In this document: positions 56,979-64,000 of the stretch, piece after piece
Numbering within the stretch: the first letter of the stretch is position 1
Layout: each line of letters starts with the position of its first letter
NCBI GenBank assembly: GCA_000488855.1
Contig: KI535286.1
Location: 84,394 to 148,393, forward strand
Length of the DNA stretch: 64,000 bases
From: Eubacterium brachy ATCC 33089
GTDB taxonomy: Bacteria; Bacillota; Clostridia; Peptostreptococcales; Anaerovoracaceae
Reading direction: 5' to 3'
The notes under the pieces: model-generated
What the model was told of the DNA's origin: nothing
Seen by the model: only the letters and a program-made list of their open reading frames with translations
Databases searched by the model: none
Translations under genes and position numbers: made by a program

Positions 56979-58163
56979 TCATACCGATAAAAACTCATGC
57001 ACATTATCCAGCGAGATGGCGACTTCTTGGACGCCACAGGCTTCACAAGGCAAGATTAGAGAAATTTCTCCATTGGATACCTTTTTATCTTTACATATTT
57101 GACTGCGTATTTGAGAAACGGAATACTGAAAATTTCCAGAAATACCAATAGTATTTATCAAATCAAAATAGCGACTTGCAAAATTTTCAGAAATTAAATT
57201 CCCTTTTAGAGAAACTTTGAGCATATGAGATATTCCCATCAACACGGCTTTCCCGTGGGGGACTTCATAATCGGATAAAGTTTCTATGCAATGCCCTATG
57301 GTGTGTCCTAAATTTAAGAATTTTCTAATGGAGAGATCGAAAGGATCCTTTTCCACAAAGAACTTTTTAATCCTCAGACATCTATAGATTAAATTGACAA
57401 CATCGCTGTGGGCAATTTTTTTGCACAATAGCTTCCGGATCACATTAAATATTGAGTCTTCCATTTCAAATTGATCAAAGCTTTCATGGGAACTTTGGAC
57501 CATGTAAAACTTTTCTATGATGGAATATTTCACAGCTTCTCCCAGACCCGACAACAGTTCTTTTTCAGGAAGCGTCTCCAGAAAAATAGGTGATACTGCC
57601 ACGTGGCAAGGGTTGTAAAACGTTCCGACGGAATTTTTGGAATTTCCGAAATTTATAGCAGTTTTACCGCCGATACAGCTGTCTATCATGGATAACAGCG
57701 TCGTGGGAAGGTGAATTACGTTAATCCCTCTCTTGTATATCGACGCGGAAAATCCGGATATATCTCCGATCATGCCGCCGCCGATGGAAATGATTAAATC
57801 ATCTCTGGTAAAGTCGTTTTCTTCCAGTAGAGATAGAATGTATTGAGAATTTTCAAGGGATTTATTTTCATCGCCATGGGGCAGGGTGCATATTATCACC
57901 TCAAAGCTGTTTTCGAATAATCGTTGGGCGATATCGAAATAAAAACCTTGGAAATCCTCTTTGTTATCCGCAACGAGCTCATCTCGAAGGGAGTTGAAAT
58001 AAAGCGAAGAAATATTATCATCACATATGATGCAAACTTTATCGGCTTTAGGTGTTTTCGTTTCTATTATTTTTATTATTTTATCCGAGTCTATGTTCCC
58101 GACGTATACGGAGTACTCATCGGAAACGTCATCAGGTATGGTAAAAATAGATAATTCTTTCAT
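56979..58163 (-). CDS. aroB: 3-dehydroquinate synthase
   Basis: NAD- and zinc-dependent cyclase of 394 residues, step 2 of the shikimate pathway. Motifs are PHGDENKSLEN, SIGGGMIGDISGFSASIYKRGI, PTTLLSMIDSCIGGKTAIN, and the metal ligands in GLGEAVKY, NLGHTIGH and PHGKAV. An extension of about 30 residues precedes the core. Gap to aroF is 23 bases, to aroA 27 bases. Confidence 0.94.
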   Translation of the reverse strand: MKELSIFTIPDDVSDEYSVYVGNIDSDKIIKIIETKTPKADKVCIICDDNISSLYFNSLRDELVADNKEDFQGFYFDIAQRLFENSFEVIICTLPHGDENKSLENSQYILSLLEENDFTRDDLIISIGGGMIGDISGFSASIYKRGINVIHLPTTLLSMIDSCIGGKTAINFGNSKNSVGTFYNPCHVAVSPIFLETLPEKELLSGLGEAVKYSIIEKFYMVQSSHESFDQFEMEDSIFNVIRKLLCKKIAHSDVVNLIYRCLRIKKFFVEKDPFDLSIRKFLNLGHTIGHCIETLSDYEVPHGKAVLMGISHMLKVSLKGNLISENFASRYFDLINTIGISGNFQYSVSQIRSQICKDKKVSNGEISLILPCEACGVQEVAISLDNVHEFLSV

Positions 58164-58186
58164 ATTGTTCGTTCCGTCAGATTCGG

Positions 58187-59188
58187 CTATAGATTCAAAG
58201 CCCTAATGGCGCTTACTTTTTCGACTAATTCCTTGAAAGTATCAGGCAATATGGATTGAGGACCATCACACAAGGCGAGATGTGGCTGATTGTGGACCTC
58301 CACAATCAGACCGTCGGCACCTGCCGCCGTGGCTGCCAACGCCATTGGCAGCACCAAATCTCGCTTGCCTGTGCCGTGGCTCGGATCCACGATAACAGGT
58401 AGATGAGTTTTGGATTTTAGAACCGGCACTGCACTGATGTCCAAGGTGTTCTTCGTATATTGTTCAAAGGTCTTTATACCTCTTTCACACAGGATTATAT
58501 TGGAATTGCCTTCCTTCATTATGTACTCGGCGCTCATTAAAAGCTCTTCCATAGTCGAAGCGGGTCCGCGCTTTAACAGGATAGGTTTCTTAGATGTCCC
58601 AAGTTCCTTTAAAAGCTCGAAATTCTGCATATTCCTAGCACCTACCTGAATTAGATCTATGTCTTCAAACAGATCTATTTGAGACACTTCGGTAATTTCT
58701 GAAACTATGGGCATACCGGTGTTTTTCTTCGCTTCCAGCAAAAGAGAGATGCCGGCTTTCCCCATACCCTGAAATGAATAAGGCGAAGTTCTCGGTTTAA
58801 ACGCTCCTCCGCGTAGAATGGCAGCGCCGTACTCCTTGACCTTTCGGGCAATGGCATTTAACTGAATATCGGATTCGATGGAACAAGGACCGGCAATAAT
58901 TTGGAAGTTGCTACCCCCCACCTTGAAGCCACCCACATCTACAACGGTATCTTCGCTGTGGAACTTGCGATTGGCAAGCTTGTACGGATCTTGAATCCTA
59001 ATGGCATTTTGAACTATATCCAAGGATTTGATCACATCTAAATCAAGCTCGGAAGTATCTCCCACAAGTCCTATGAGAGTTGTGGAAGTGCCTTGAGAAT
59101 AGTGAATTTCCAAATCCAGGCTTCTCAGCCAATCTCTCAAATCATCAAGGGCCTTTTGATCCCTATTTTCCTTTAAAACAATAATCAT
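58187..59188 (-). CDS. aroF: DAHP synthase, type I-beta with regulatory N-domain
   Basis: First enzyme of the shikimate pathway, 333 residues, joining PEP and erythrose 4-phosphate. Residues 1-75 form the ferredoxin-like/ACT-like domain found in Thermotoga-type enzymes ([32 protein letters not shown]), which gives feedback inhibition by Tyr or Phe. The barrel has [81 protein letters not shown] and [16 protein letters not shown] precedes the ATG at 59188; the frame is open to 59263 but that part lies in the attenuator. First structural gene of the operon. Confidence 0.95.
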   Translation of the reverse strand: MIIVLKENRDQKALDDLRDWLRSLDLEIHYSQGTSTTLIGLVGDTSELDLDVIKSLDIVQNAIRIQDPYKLANRKFHSEDTVVDVGGFKVGGSNFQIIAGPCSIESDIQLNAIARKVKEYGAAILRGGAFKPRTSPYSFQGMGKAGISLLLEAKKNTGMPIVSEITEVSQIDLFEDIDLIQVGARNMQNFELLKELGTSKKPILLKRGPASTMEELLMSAEYIMKEGNSNIILCERGIKTFEQYTKNTLDISAVPVLKSKTHLPVIVDPSHGTGKRDLVLPMALAATAAGADGLIVEVHNQPHLALCDGPQSILPDTFKELVEKVSAIRALNL

Positions 59189-59205
59189 AAAAAACTCCTC
59201 ATAAA

Positions 59206-59239
59206 TTAAAAACTCCACAGAGAGAATTTCACTGTGGAG
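59206..59239 (-). terminator. Attenuator-like terminator in the aro operon leader
   Basis: On the minus strand CTCCACAG, an 11-base loop, CTGTGGAG, then TTTTTAA, all between the promoter and aroF and ending about 20 bases before the aroF start codon. A terminator placed inside a leader implies that readthrough is controlled. The controlling signal may be the short peptide ORF just upstream. Confidence 0.7.
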
Positions 59240-59262
59240 ATATAGGCAATTTGTCAAACACA

Positions 59263-59295
59263 CTAATCCTTTGTAGCAAAATACTCTCTACTCAT
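59263..59295 (-). CDS. Possible aro leader peptide with Tyr-Phe codons
   Basis: A ten-codon frame MSREYFATKD ends 24 bases before the attenuator stem. Tyr and Phe codons stand side by side in the middle, as expected if ribosome stalling on low Tyr- or Phe-tRNA controlled the downstream terminator. The weak point is that no ribosome site is visible before the ATG. Treat as a hypothesis. Confidence 0.35.
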   Translation of the reverse strand: MSREYFATKD

Positions 59296-59393
59296 TTGTT
59301 TAAAAGTAAAGCTACGTAATAGTATTTAAAAGTTTTTTCAACCGATAAATTCGTTAAAAACATTTTAATGTGCCCTTTCTGTAATATAAATGT

Positions 59394-59422
59394 ATTCTAA
59401 CACAAAGAAAATTAAATGTAAA
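59394..59422 (-). promoter_or_regulatory. Promoter of the aro operon
   Basis: On the minus strand TTTACA (59422-59417), 17 bases, TAGAAT (59399-59394). The transcript leader is about 200 bases to aroF and contains the possible leader peptide and the attenuator. Confidence 0.65.
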
Positions 59423-59494
59423 CCATGAATATTCACAGACTATTCAACCGTTTAGATGCTTGCTAACGACAGGACAAAACTCACGAAGACGAAA

Positions 59495-60058
59495 TTACAT
59501 ACCTGATCGGGCAAGGTCAATCCCCTTGTTTGCCAGAGCATCAGCTCTGTTGTTCATTTCCGTCGCATGTATGAAGTCTTCATAGGAAAATTTCGTGCCG
59601 TTGGCAGCTATGAACTTTTCAAAGTGTTTTTCGAAGTTAGTCGATTTTGAATTGAGATTGACGTGTCCTTTCACCTTGTTGAATTCAATCGTGTGAACCG
59701 CTAAAAATGGCAGTAGTTGCTCCCATAGGTCCTTGTTTTCCACAGGTTTTTTAGCAGTGTTCTTCCAGCCGTTTTGCAGCCATTTCTCATACCACTTCTC
59801 ATTGAAACATCTCACCAGATATGCGCTGTCTGAAAAGACGACGATGTTTTGACCGGGCTTGTTTATGGCTTGAAATGCCCTTAAGAGAGCCATCAACTCC
59901 ATGCGATTGTTGGTAGTGTTCACTTCACCGCCGAAAAGCTCCTTTTCATTGCTGTTGTATTTTAAAATTGCACCCCAACCTCCGACGTTTTCATCGTTCT
60001 GATTGCCGGAACATGCGCCATCGGTGTGAATTTCCAGTACGTTTAAATTTCTGTTCAT
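59495..60058 (-). CDS. rnhA: Ribonuclease HI, long form
   Basis: Nuclease of 187 residues that cuts RNA in RNA-DNA hybrids. The four metal-binding acids are visible: EIHTDGACSGN, NNRMELMALLRA, FSDSAYLV and NNRADALAN. The catalytic-handle region KGHVN is followed by an insertion of about 30 residues (LNSKSTNFEKHFEKFIAANG...) before the last Asp, which makes the protein longer than the usual 150-160. GAGGAG precedes the ATG. It is upstream of the aro promoter but probably not part of that operon. Confidence 0.92.
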   Translation of the reverse strand: MNRNLNVLEIHTDGACSGNQNDENVGGWGAILKYNSNEKELFGGEVNTTNNRMELMALLRAFQAINKPGQNIVVFSDSAYLVRCFNEKWYEKWLQNGWKNTAKKPVENKDLWEQLLPFLAVHTIEFNKVKGHVNLNSKSTNFEKHFEKFIAANGTKFSYEDFIHATEMNNRADALANKGIDLARSGM

Positions 60059-60438
60059 AAAATCTCCTCAACTATTATATTTGCAAGTAATTATATCACA
60101 ATATGGGAAGTATGTTCCACGAGGCGAGATTAAATGTATTAAATTTTACAAACATCGGCTAAAATGATATACTTAATCGGTAATTTGTGATGAATTTTTG
60201 GGGAAAAATCCAAGTGAAAGCACGTAATTTCAGAAGGATTTTACATTTTTACTTGTGATTGCGAGAATGTACGAAAGGCTTCGCAAAGATGGTGAAAACA
60301 GGGTTTCTTTATGAAAAAACACAGCATCTATGGGCGAGGAGGACAAAATTTTCATTGTAAATAAAGGTCAACCGGATATACGCTCCAGTAAGGAGATTGA
60401 AATACGAGAAACGAAAGGACTTAAGGTATATAAAATAT
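60059..60438. other. Divergent spacer between rnhA and walJ
   Basis: About 380 AT-rich bases. I see no gene longer than about 15 codons with a ribosome site, and no structured RNA that I recognise. It must carry both promoters, but none is near consensus. Confidence 0.4.
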
Positions 60439-61266
60439 ATGAGTTTAAGATTTTGTTCCTTATCCAGCGGCAGCAGAGGAAACTGCTATTTGGTATGGAC
60501 AGATGATACAACTATTTTAATAGATGCGGGAATAAGCGGGAAAAAAATCTTTCAAGGGCTGTCTGAAGTCGGAAAAAGTCCCGATGAAGTGAAAGGGTTG
60601 CTTCTGACCCATGAGCATATAGATCACGTAAAGAGCGTTTCAATGGTATGCAAGAAAAGCAGCGATGCTTTGGTATATGCCAACGAGAGCACTTGGGAAG
60701 CGGTTAAATCAAAGCGACTCAAAGACGATAGCCTGGATTCCAGGTACAGCCCGATAGTTACCATGGAAGAATTTTCGATAGACGAGGTGAAAATCCTTCC
60801 CATAAAGATACATCACGATGCCGTAGAGCCGGTGGGCTATTCATTTGAATACAACGGTAGAAAGCTGAGCATTGTAACGGATACAGGGCATATATGTAGG
60901 GATATTTTCGATGAAATAAAAAATTCACATCTCTTGGTGTTGGAATCAAACCATGAAGAAAATATACTCGAAGTTTGCGACTACCCGTATGAGGTAAAGA
61001 AGAGAATATTAAGCGACTATGGTCACCTATCCAATAAAGCTGCAGCCCAGTGTATCGGAAACATAATAGAGTACAAGAATCAAGTTTTAGAGGAATCCGC
61101 AAAGACCACAGTGCTTCTCGCCCACTTGAGCAAGGATAACAACACTCCTGAGATGGCAATTCTGGCAACCAAGAGCAATTTGGAAGAGCGAGGGTTGCTT
61201 TCCATGGACAGTATCCATTTGGACGTGGTCAGGCAGGACACGGTCAGCAAAGTATATAAAGTATAG
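60439..61266 (+). CDS. walJ: MBL-fold metallohydrolase of the WalJ/YycJ family
   Basis: Hydrolase of 275 residues with SLSSGSRGNCYLVWTDDTTILIDAGISGK near the start, the metal motif LTHEHIDHVKS (H-x-H-x-D-H), VTDTGH and LLVLESNHEE. In Firmicutes YycJ/WalJ acts with the WalKR cell-wall system in DNA or wall homeostasis; no walKR genes are here. The frame extends upstream to a TTG at 60397, but the family begins at the ATG used here; the ribosome site is weak. rlmH follows after 60 bases, a common pairing. Confidence 0.9.
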   Translation: MSLRFCSLSSGSRGNCYLVWTDDTTILIDAGISGKKIFQGLSEVGKSPDEVKGLLLTHEHIDHVKSVSMVCKKSSDALVYANESTWEAVKSKRLKDDSLDSRYSPIVTMEEFSIDEVKILPIKIHHDAVEPVGYSFEYNGRKLSIVTDTGHICRDIFDEIKNSHLLVLESNHEENILEVCDYPYEVKKRILSDYGHLSNKAAAQCIGNIIEYKNQVLEESAKTTVLLAHLSKDNNTPEMAILATKSNLEERGLLSMDSIHLDVVRQDTVSKVYKV

Positions 61267-61326
61267 TCGAGAATTTAATCAGTAGGAAAAAAATAAAGTG
61301 ATGAGAATAGAAAAAAGGAGCCTGAA

Positions 61327-61776
61327 TTGCAGATAAATATAGTGTGCATAGGAAAATTAAAGGAGAAATTCCTGCAGGAAGGGTGCGATGAATATTTGAA
61401 ACGGTTGAAGCCATATGCACAAGTTTCCGTGGTGGAACTCAAGGAAGACGGCAGGGATGATATGGAAAAGGAAGGCAAGTCCATCCTTGATAAAATAGGG
61501 GGAAAAGACTACGTAATATCGCTGGATTTAAAAGGCGAGATGTTGAGCAGCGAGAAAATGTCGCAGAAAATAGATGAGTTGGCTTTGAAAGGTATCAGCA
61601 ATTTAACCTTTGTGATAGGTGGTTCCAACGGTTTGAGCGAAGTTGTTTTGCAGAGGAGTAATCACAGGCTTTGCTTTTCAAAGATGACGTTCACACATCA
61701 GATGATAAGGATGATTTTGCTGGAGCAAATTTACAGGGCATTTAAAATTTCTAGAGGAGAACCTTATCATAAATGA
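61327..61776 (+). CDS. rlmH: 23S rRNA (pseudouridine1915-N3)-methyltransferase
   Basis: Knotted SPOUT methyltransferase of 149 residues. Family motifs are IVCIGKLKEKFLQEGCDEYLKRLKPY, VISLDLKGEMLSSEKMSQKIDE, FVIGGSNGLSE and the C-terminal RMILLEQIYRAFKISRGEPYHK. The start is TTG with AAAGGAG ahead. Confidence 0.96.
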   Translation: MQINIVCIGKLKEKFLQEGCDEYLKRLKPYAQVSVVELKEDGRDDMEKEGKSILDKIGGKDYVISLDLKGEMLSSEKMSQKIDELALKGISNLTFVIGGSNGLSEVVLQRSNHRLCFSKMTFTHQMIRMILLEQIYRAFKISRGEPYHK

Positions 61777-61844
61777 GCAAACATAAGTATGTTAAGAGAT
61801 ACTAATTATAAAACACATTATGGTAGAAAGGAGAGAATAAATAT

Positions 61845-62039
61845 TTGGGAAATAATTTAAAGAAATATAGAGAACAAAAGGGAATTACTCAAAGTGAGTT
61901 TTCCCGTAGAGTGGGTATAAGCCGTCAGTACTTAAGTGATATTGAAACTATGAAAAAACAACCAACAATAAAAATTGCATTTGACTGTGCTCGTGAATTA
62001 GATATTTCGGTTGAGGAATTATTTTACTATTTTGAATAG
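61845..62039 (+). CDS. Small XRE-family DNA-binding protein
   Basis: Protein of 64 residues made up of one Cro/C1-type helix-turn-helix (LKKYREQKGITQSEFSRRVGISRQYLSDIETMKKQPTIKIAFDCARELDISVEEL). The start is TTG with AAGGAGAG ahead. It is followed by a terminator, then by the ABC transporter with its own promoter, so it could regulate that transporter or the peptide gene beyond. No evidence shows which. Confidence 0.85.
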   Translation: MGNNLKKYREQKGITQSEFSRRVGISRQYLSDIETMKKQPTIKIAFDCARELDISVEELFYYFE

Positions 62040-62116
62040 TTATGAGATATATTAAGAACATAGACAGGAGAATGTGAAAACTCAGTAAGTGAATTTTTTC
62101 GAAAATTTAGAGATTT

Positions 62117-62145
62117 AGGCAGCTATTGTAAACTAGCTGCCTTTT
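62117..62145 (+). terminator. Terminator after the XRE gene
   Basis: Perfect stem AGGCAGCTA / TAGCTGCCT with an eight-base loop, followed by TTT. The rest of 62040-62383 is very AT-rich without a visible gene. Confidence 0.7.
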
Positions 62146-62383
62146 GGCATTTTAATAAGAAATGCTTTTTTTACTTAATATGGCTTATTTAGATTCAAAT
62201 TCTATTTTAAGCTATTGAAGATGTAGTTCAAATTTTTTAAAAAATATTGTATTTTGACAATTTAAATTTTCAAGGTAAGTATTTATTATATTTAAGTTAG
62301 GATTAATTATAGTTGAATATATAATTGATTTTTCATAACTATATTATATAGTTATATTTTTTTAACAAAGATGTAAATTATTG

Positions 62384-62412
62384 TTGACAAGGCGATTAAT
62401 TGTGTGTAGAAT
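62384..62412 (+). promoter_or_regulatory. Promoter of the terminal ABC transporter operon
   Basis: TTGACA at 62384-62389, 17 bases, TAGAAT at 62407-62412. Near-consensus and 49 bases before the ATPase gene. Confidence 0.75.
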
Positions 62413-62461
62413 GAAATTATCAATAAAAATGGCAGTTTACAGTTTAAAAGAGGTATAGAGT

Positions 62462-63187
62462 ATGATCGTACTATACGATAATGTTACAAAAAAGTATTCA
62501 GATGATTGTGGTGTTTTTGACATATCATTTGCTATTGAAAAAAAAGCTATAGTCGGATTATTAGGACGAAATGGTGCTGGAAAAACGACGATAATTAAGT
62601 TGATGATGAATTTAATACATCAAGATTCCGGAAATATAAGAATATTTTCAAAAGCGTATTGTAAAAATGAAAAAAATATAAAGGAAAAGATAGGATTTGT
62701 ATATGATGATTTCATGATATATCCCACATATAATGTTAAGAGGATTAATAGTATGATGAAAATTTTTTATAAAACATGGGACGAAGAAAAGTTTTTTAAC
62801 ATTGTTAAAGAACTAGATATACCAGCTAAAAAACAATTTAGATATTTTTCCAAAGGAAATAAGATGAAAGTCAATATAGCCATGGCATTGTCGCACAGTG
62901 CTAGACTACTTGTTTTAGATGAGCCAACTTCAGGATTGGATGCGTATGCACGTGATTTGATTCTGAACAAACTGGAAAAACTTAATAAGGAAGAAGATGT
63001 AACTATAATTTTTTCAAGTCATATAACGAGTGATATAGAAAATATTGCCAGTGATATTATTGTTTTAGATAAAGGTCGGATAATTAAGAAAGGTAAAAAA
63101 GAAAGGTTAATAAAAGAATACATTGAGACACACAATAAACATATTACTCTAGAAAAACTATATTTAAATTGGATTAAAGAGGATTAG
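62462..63187 (+). CDS. ABC transporter ATP-binding protein, YtrB/BcrA-like
   Basis: ATPase of 241 residues. Walker A is LLGRNGAGKTTIIK; the signature is FRYFSKGNKMKVNIAMALSH, where SKGNKMK replaces the usual LSGGQ, as in YtrB-like and some bacteriocin-immunity ATPases; Walker B is LLVLDEPTSGLD, followed by FSSHITSDIE. AGAGGT precedes the ATG. One base separates its stop codon from the permease gene. With the Cys-rich peptide gene just downstream it could serve in export or self-protection. Confidence 0.9.
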   Translation: MIVLYDNVTKKYSDDCGVFDISFAIEKKAIVGLLGRNGAGKTTIIKLMMNLIHQDSGNIRIFSKAYCKNEKNIKEKIGFVYDDFMIYPTYNVKRINSMMKIFYKTWDEEKFFNIVKELDIPAKKQFRYFSKGNKMKVNIAMALSHSARLLVLDEPTSGLDAYARDLILNKLEKLNKEEDVTIIFSSHITSDIENIASDIIVLDKGRIIKKGKKERLIKEYIETHNKHITLEKLYLNWIKED

Positions 63188-63188
63188 A

Positions 63189-63839
63189 ATGATACCATTA
63201 TTAAAATTTGAAATCAATAAGATTAACTTTTTAACATTATTTATAATAAATGTGATTGCACTAATAATAGGGTATGTTGCAACACAAAATCTTAGTGAGA
63301 TAATGTTGTTTATAGCACCATTATTTATTACGATGTCAACGATTATGTCAAATCTATTTGGGGATTTGACATTGAAAAATGACAGTTTTATCTGCAGTTT
63401 CCCTATATCGAGAAAGGAGTTTATTGCTTCAAAGTACATTTTTCCCGTTTTTATCTTAGGGATAGAACTTATTACTTGTATTATGATAGCTGGAGTTTCA
63501 AATTTAGTTGGAATAGTAAGTATTCAAATTGATGGAGAATATATATTTAGATTAATCATTACATTGTTAGTTTTAATTTCATTCATGTTGCCTATATTTT
63601 TATCAATACAATCTACAAAACTCATTAGTTGGATAACGCTTATTATTTATGCAGTAATAATATTGTCGTCAAAGATATTGAGTTTAGTAAACGATATGCT
63701 GATAAAAACATTTGGAGTTGATGTGAGTGTTGCTGTATTAAATAAATTTAATGAAAGTGTGTTATTATTCATAGCAATTTGCTTTTATTTGATTTCATTC
63801 GTATTTTCATGTAAAAAATATTCGCAAAAAGATATTTGA
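63189..63839 (+). CDS. ABC-2-type transporter permease
   Basis: Membrane protein of 216 residues with about six hydrophobic helices (roughly 13-30, 35-55, 88-108, 118-135, 140-165 and 190-208). The cytoplasmic motif CSFPISRKEFIASKYI between helices 2 and 3 is typical of small ABC-2 permeases found with YtrB-like ATPases and bacteriocin immunity systems. AGAGGATT precedes the ATG. Confidence 0.85.
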   Translation: MIPLLKFEINKINFLTLFIINVIALIIGYVATQNLSEIMLFIAPLFITMSTIMSNLFGDLTLKNDSFICSFPISRKEFIASKYIFPVFILGIELITCIMIAGVSNLVGIVSIQIDGEYIFRLIITLLVLISFMLPIFLSIQSTKLISWITLIIYAVIILSSKILSLVNDMLIKTFGVDVSVAVLNKFNESVLLFIAICFYLISFVFSCKKYSQKDI

Positions 63840-63897
63840 GCAAATCTGATGCCTGTCAGTGAGTATAAAAAATAGTTTTGAGAGGAGAAATAGTAAA

Positions 63898-64000
63898 ATG
63901 AAAAAATTATCAGATGAAAAAATGACCTTAGATGTTGAGGATGCTTTTGGACAGAGCCCTAAATGTTGGACTTGTGCAGGATGTCTAATAACACCAGGCA
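63898..64000 (+). CDS. Start of a RiPP-like Cys-rich precursor peptide (cut by window end)
   Basis: Thirty-four codons are visible. The first 20 or so are charged and leader-like (MKKLSDEKMTLDVEDAFGQ), then SPKCWTCAGCLITPG. Three Cys are spaced C-x2-C-x2-C, the spacing of thurincin H and close to the start of subtilosin A, both sactipeptides. The last base of the window begins the next codon with A, which rules out Cys there, so a nisin-like TPGC ring is not present. AGAGGAG precedes the ATG. It lies 58 bases after the ABC permease. Class assignment needs the sequence beyond 64,000; a metal-binding small protein is the alternative. Confidence 0.55.
   Translation, partial: MKKLSDEKMTLDVEDAFGQSPKCWTCAGCLITPG

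Noticed and set aside
59189-59422. T-box riboswitch before aroF, trpS or tyrS
   Set aside because: None of the three leaders contains the conserved T-box sequence AGGGTGGNACCGCG or a long specifier hairpin; trpS and tyrS have short spacers.
63960-64000. Nisin-like lantibiotic with a TPGC ring
   Set aside because: The core has TPG, but the next codon begins with A and cannot be Cys. The CxxCxxC spacing fits sactipeptides better, although lanthipeptide is not fully excluded.

Overview
The window is an AT-rich chromosomal segment of a Gram-positive anaerobe, most likely a member of the Bacillota, class Clostridia. The grounds are the gene order dnaA-dnaN-recF-gyrB-gyrA facing rpmH-rnpA-yidD-yidC-khpB-mnmE-mnmG-rsmG-parA-parB, DnaA boxes of the TTATCCACA type, two parS sites TGTTTCACGTGAAACA, strong AGGAGG ribosome sites, frequent TTG and GTG starts, and split formiminoglutamate genes of the kind amino-acid fermenters carry. 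I cannot name the genus from the sequence alone.

Layout. Positions 1-5,500 hold an FtsX permease, the rplM-rpsI ribosomal operon with a structured leader, and two membrane-lipid genes (PAP2 phosphatase, plsC). Positions 5,760-16,630 run on the minus strand away from the origin: dnaA, dnaN, recF, gyrB, gyrA, then a cysteine-rich anti-sigma-like protein and a SigB/SigF-type sigma factor coupled to gyrA, then trpS. The replication origin lies around 16,750-16,860, with further boxes between dnaA and dnaN. Positions 17,040-25,110 run on the plus strand (rpmH to parB and both parS sites). Next come formiminoglutamate metabolism, tRNA-Arg(CCT), thioredoxin, and a TetR gene divergent from an ABC exporter with a very long coiled coil. 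From 34,700 to 44,530 there is a housekeeping stretch (tatD, tilS, ftsH, a PucR regulator, coaX, dus, nfu, a PepV-type dipeptidase).

Positions 46,040-48,080 are a scrap yard. Remnants of a type I restriction system (hsdS piece, hsdR tail) flank a decayed conjugative relaxase on the opposite strand. Beyond it is pdxS without pdxT, divergent from a MocR/PdxR-type regulator that has lost its PLP lysine.

Positions 51,120-59,420 on the minus strand form an aromatic amino acid operon: aroF, aroB, aroA, a 915-residue fusion of chorismate synthase, chorismate mutase, shikimate dehydrogenase and shikimate kinase, then ridA and tyrS. It is preceded by a promoter, a possible Tyr-Phe leader peptide and an attenuator-like terminator. 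Only 3-dehydroquinate dehydratase is missing from the shikimate pathway here. The window ends with walJ, rlmH, a small XRE regulator, a two-gene ABC transporter, and the first 34 codons of a Cys-x2-Cys-x2-Cys peptide that looks like a ribosomally made, modified peptide (RiPP) precursor. The fusion enzyme with its leader, the truncated peptide locus and the altered anti-sigma/sigma pair are the parts most worth following up.
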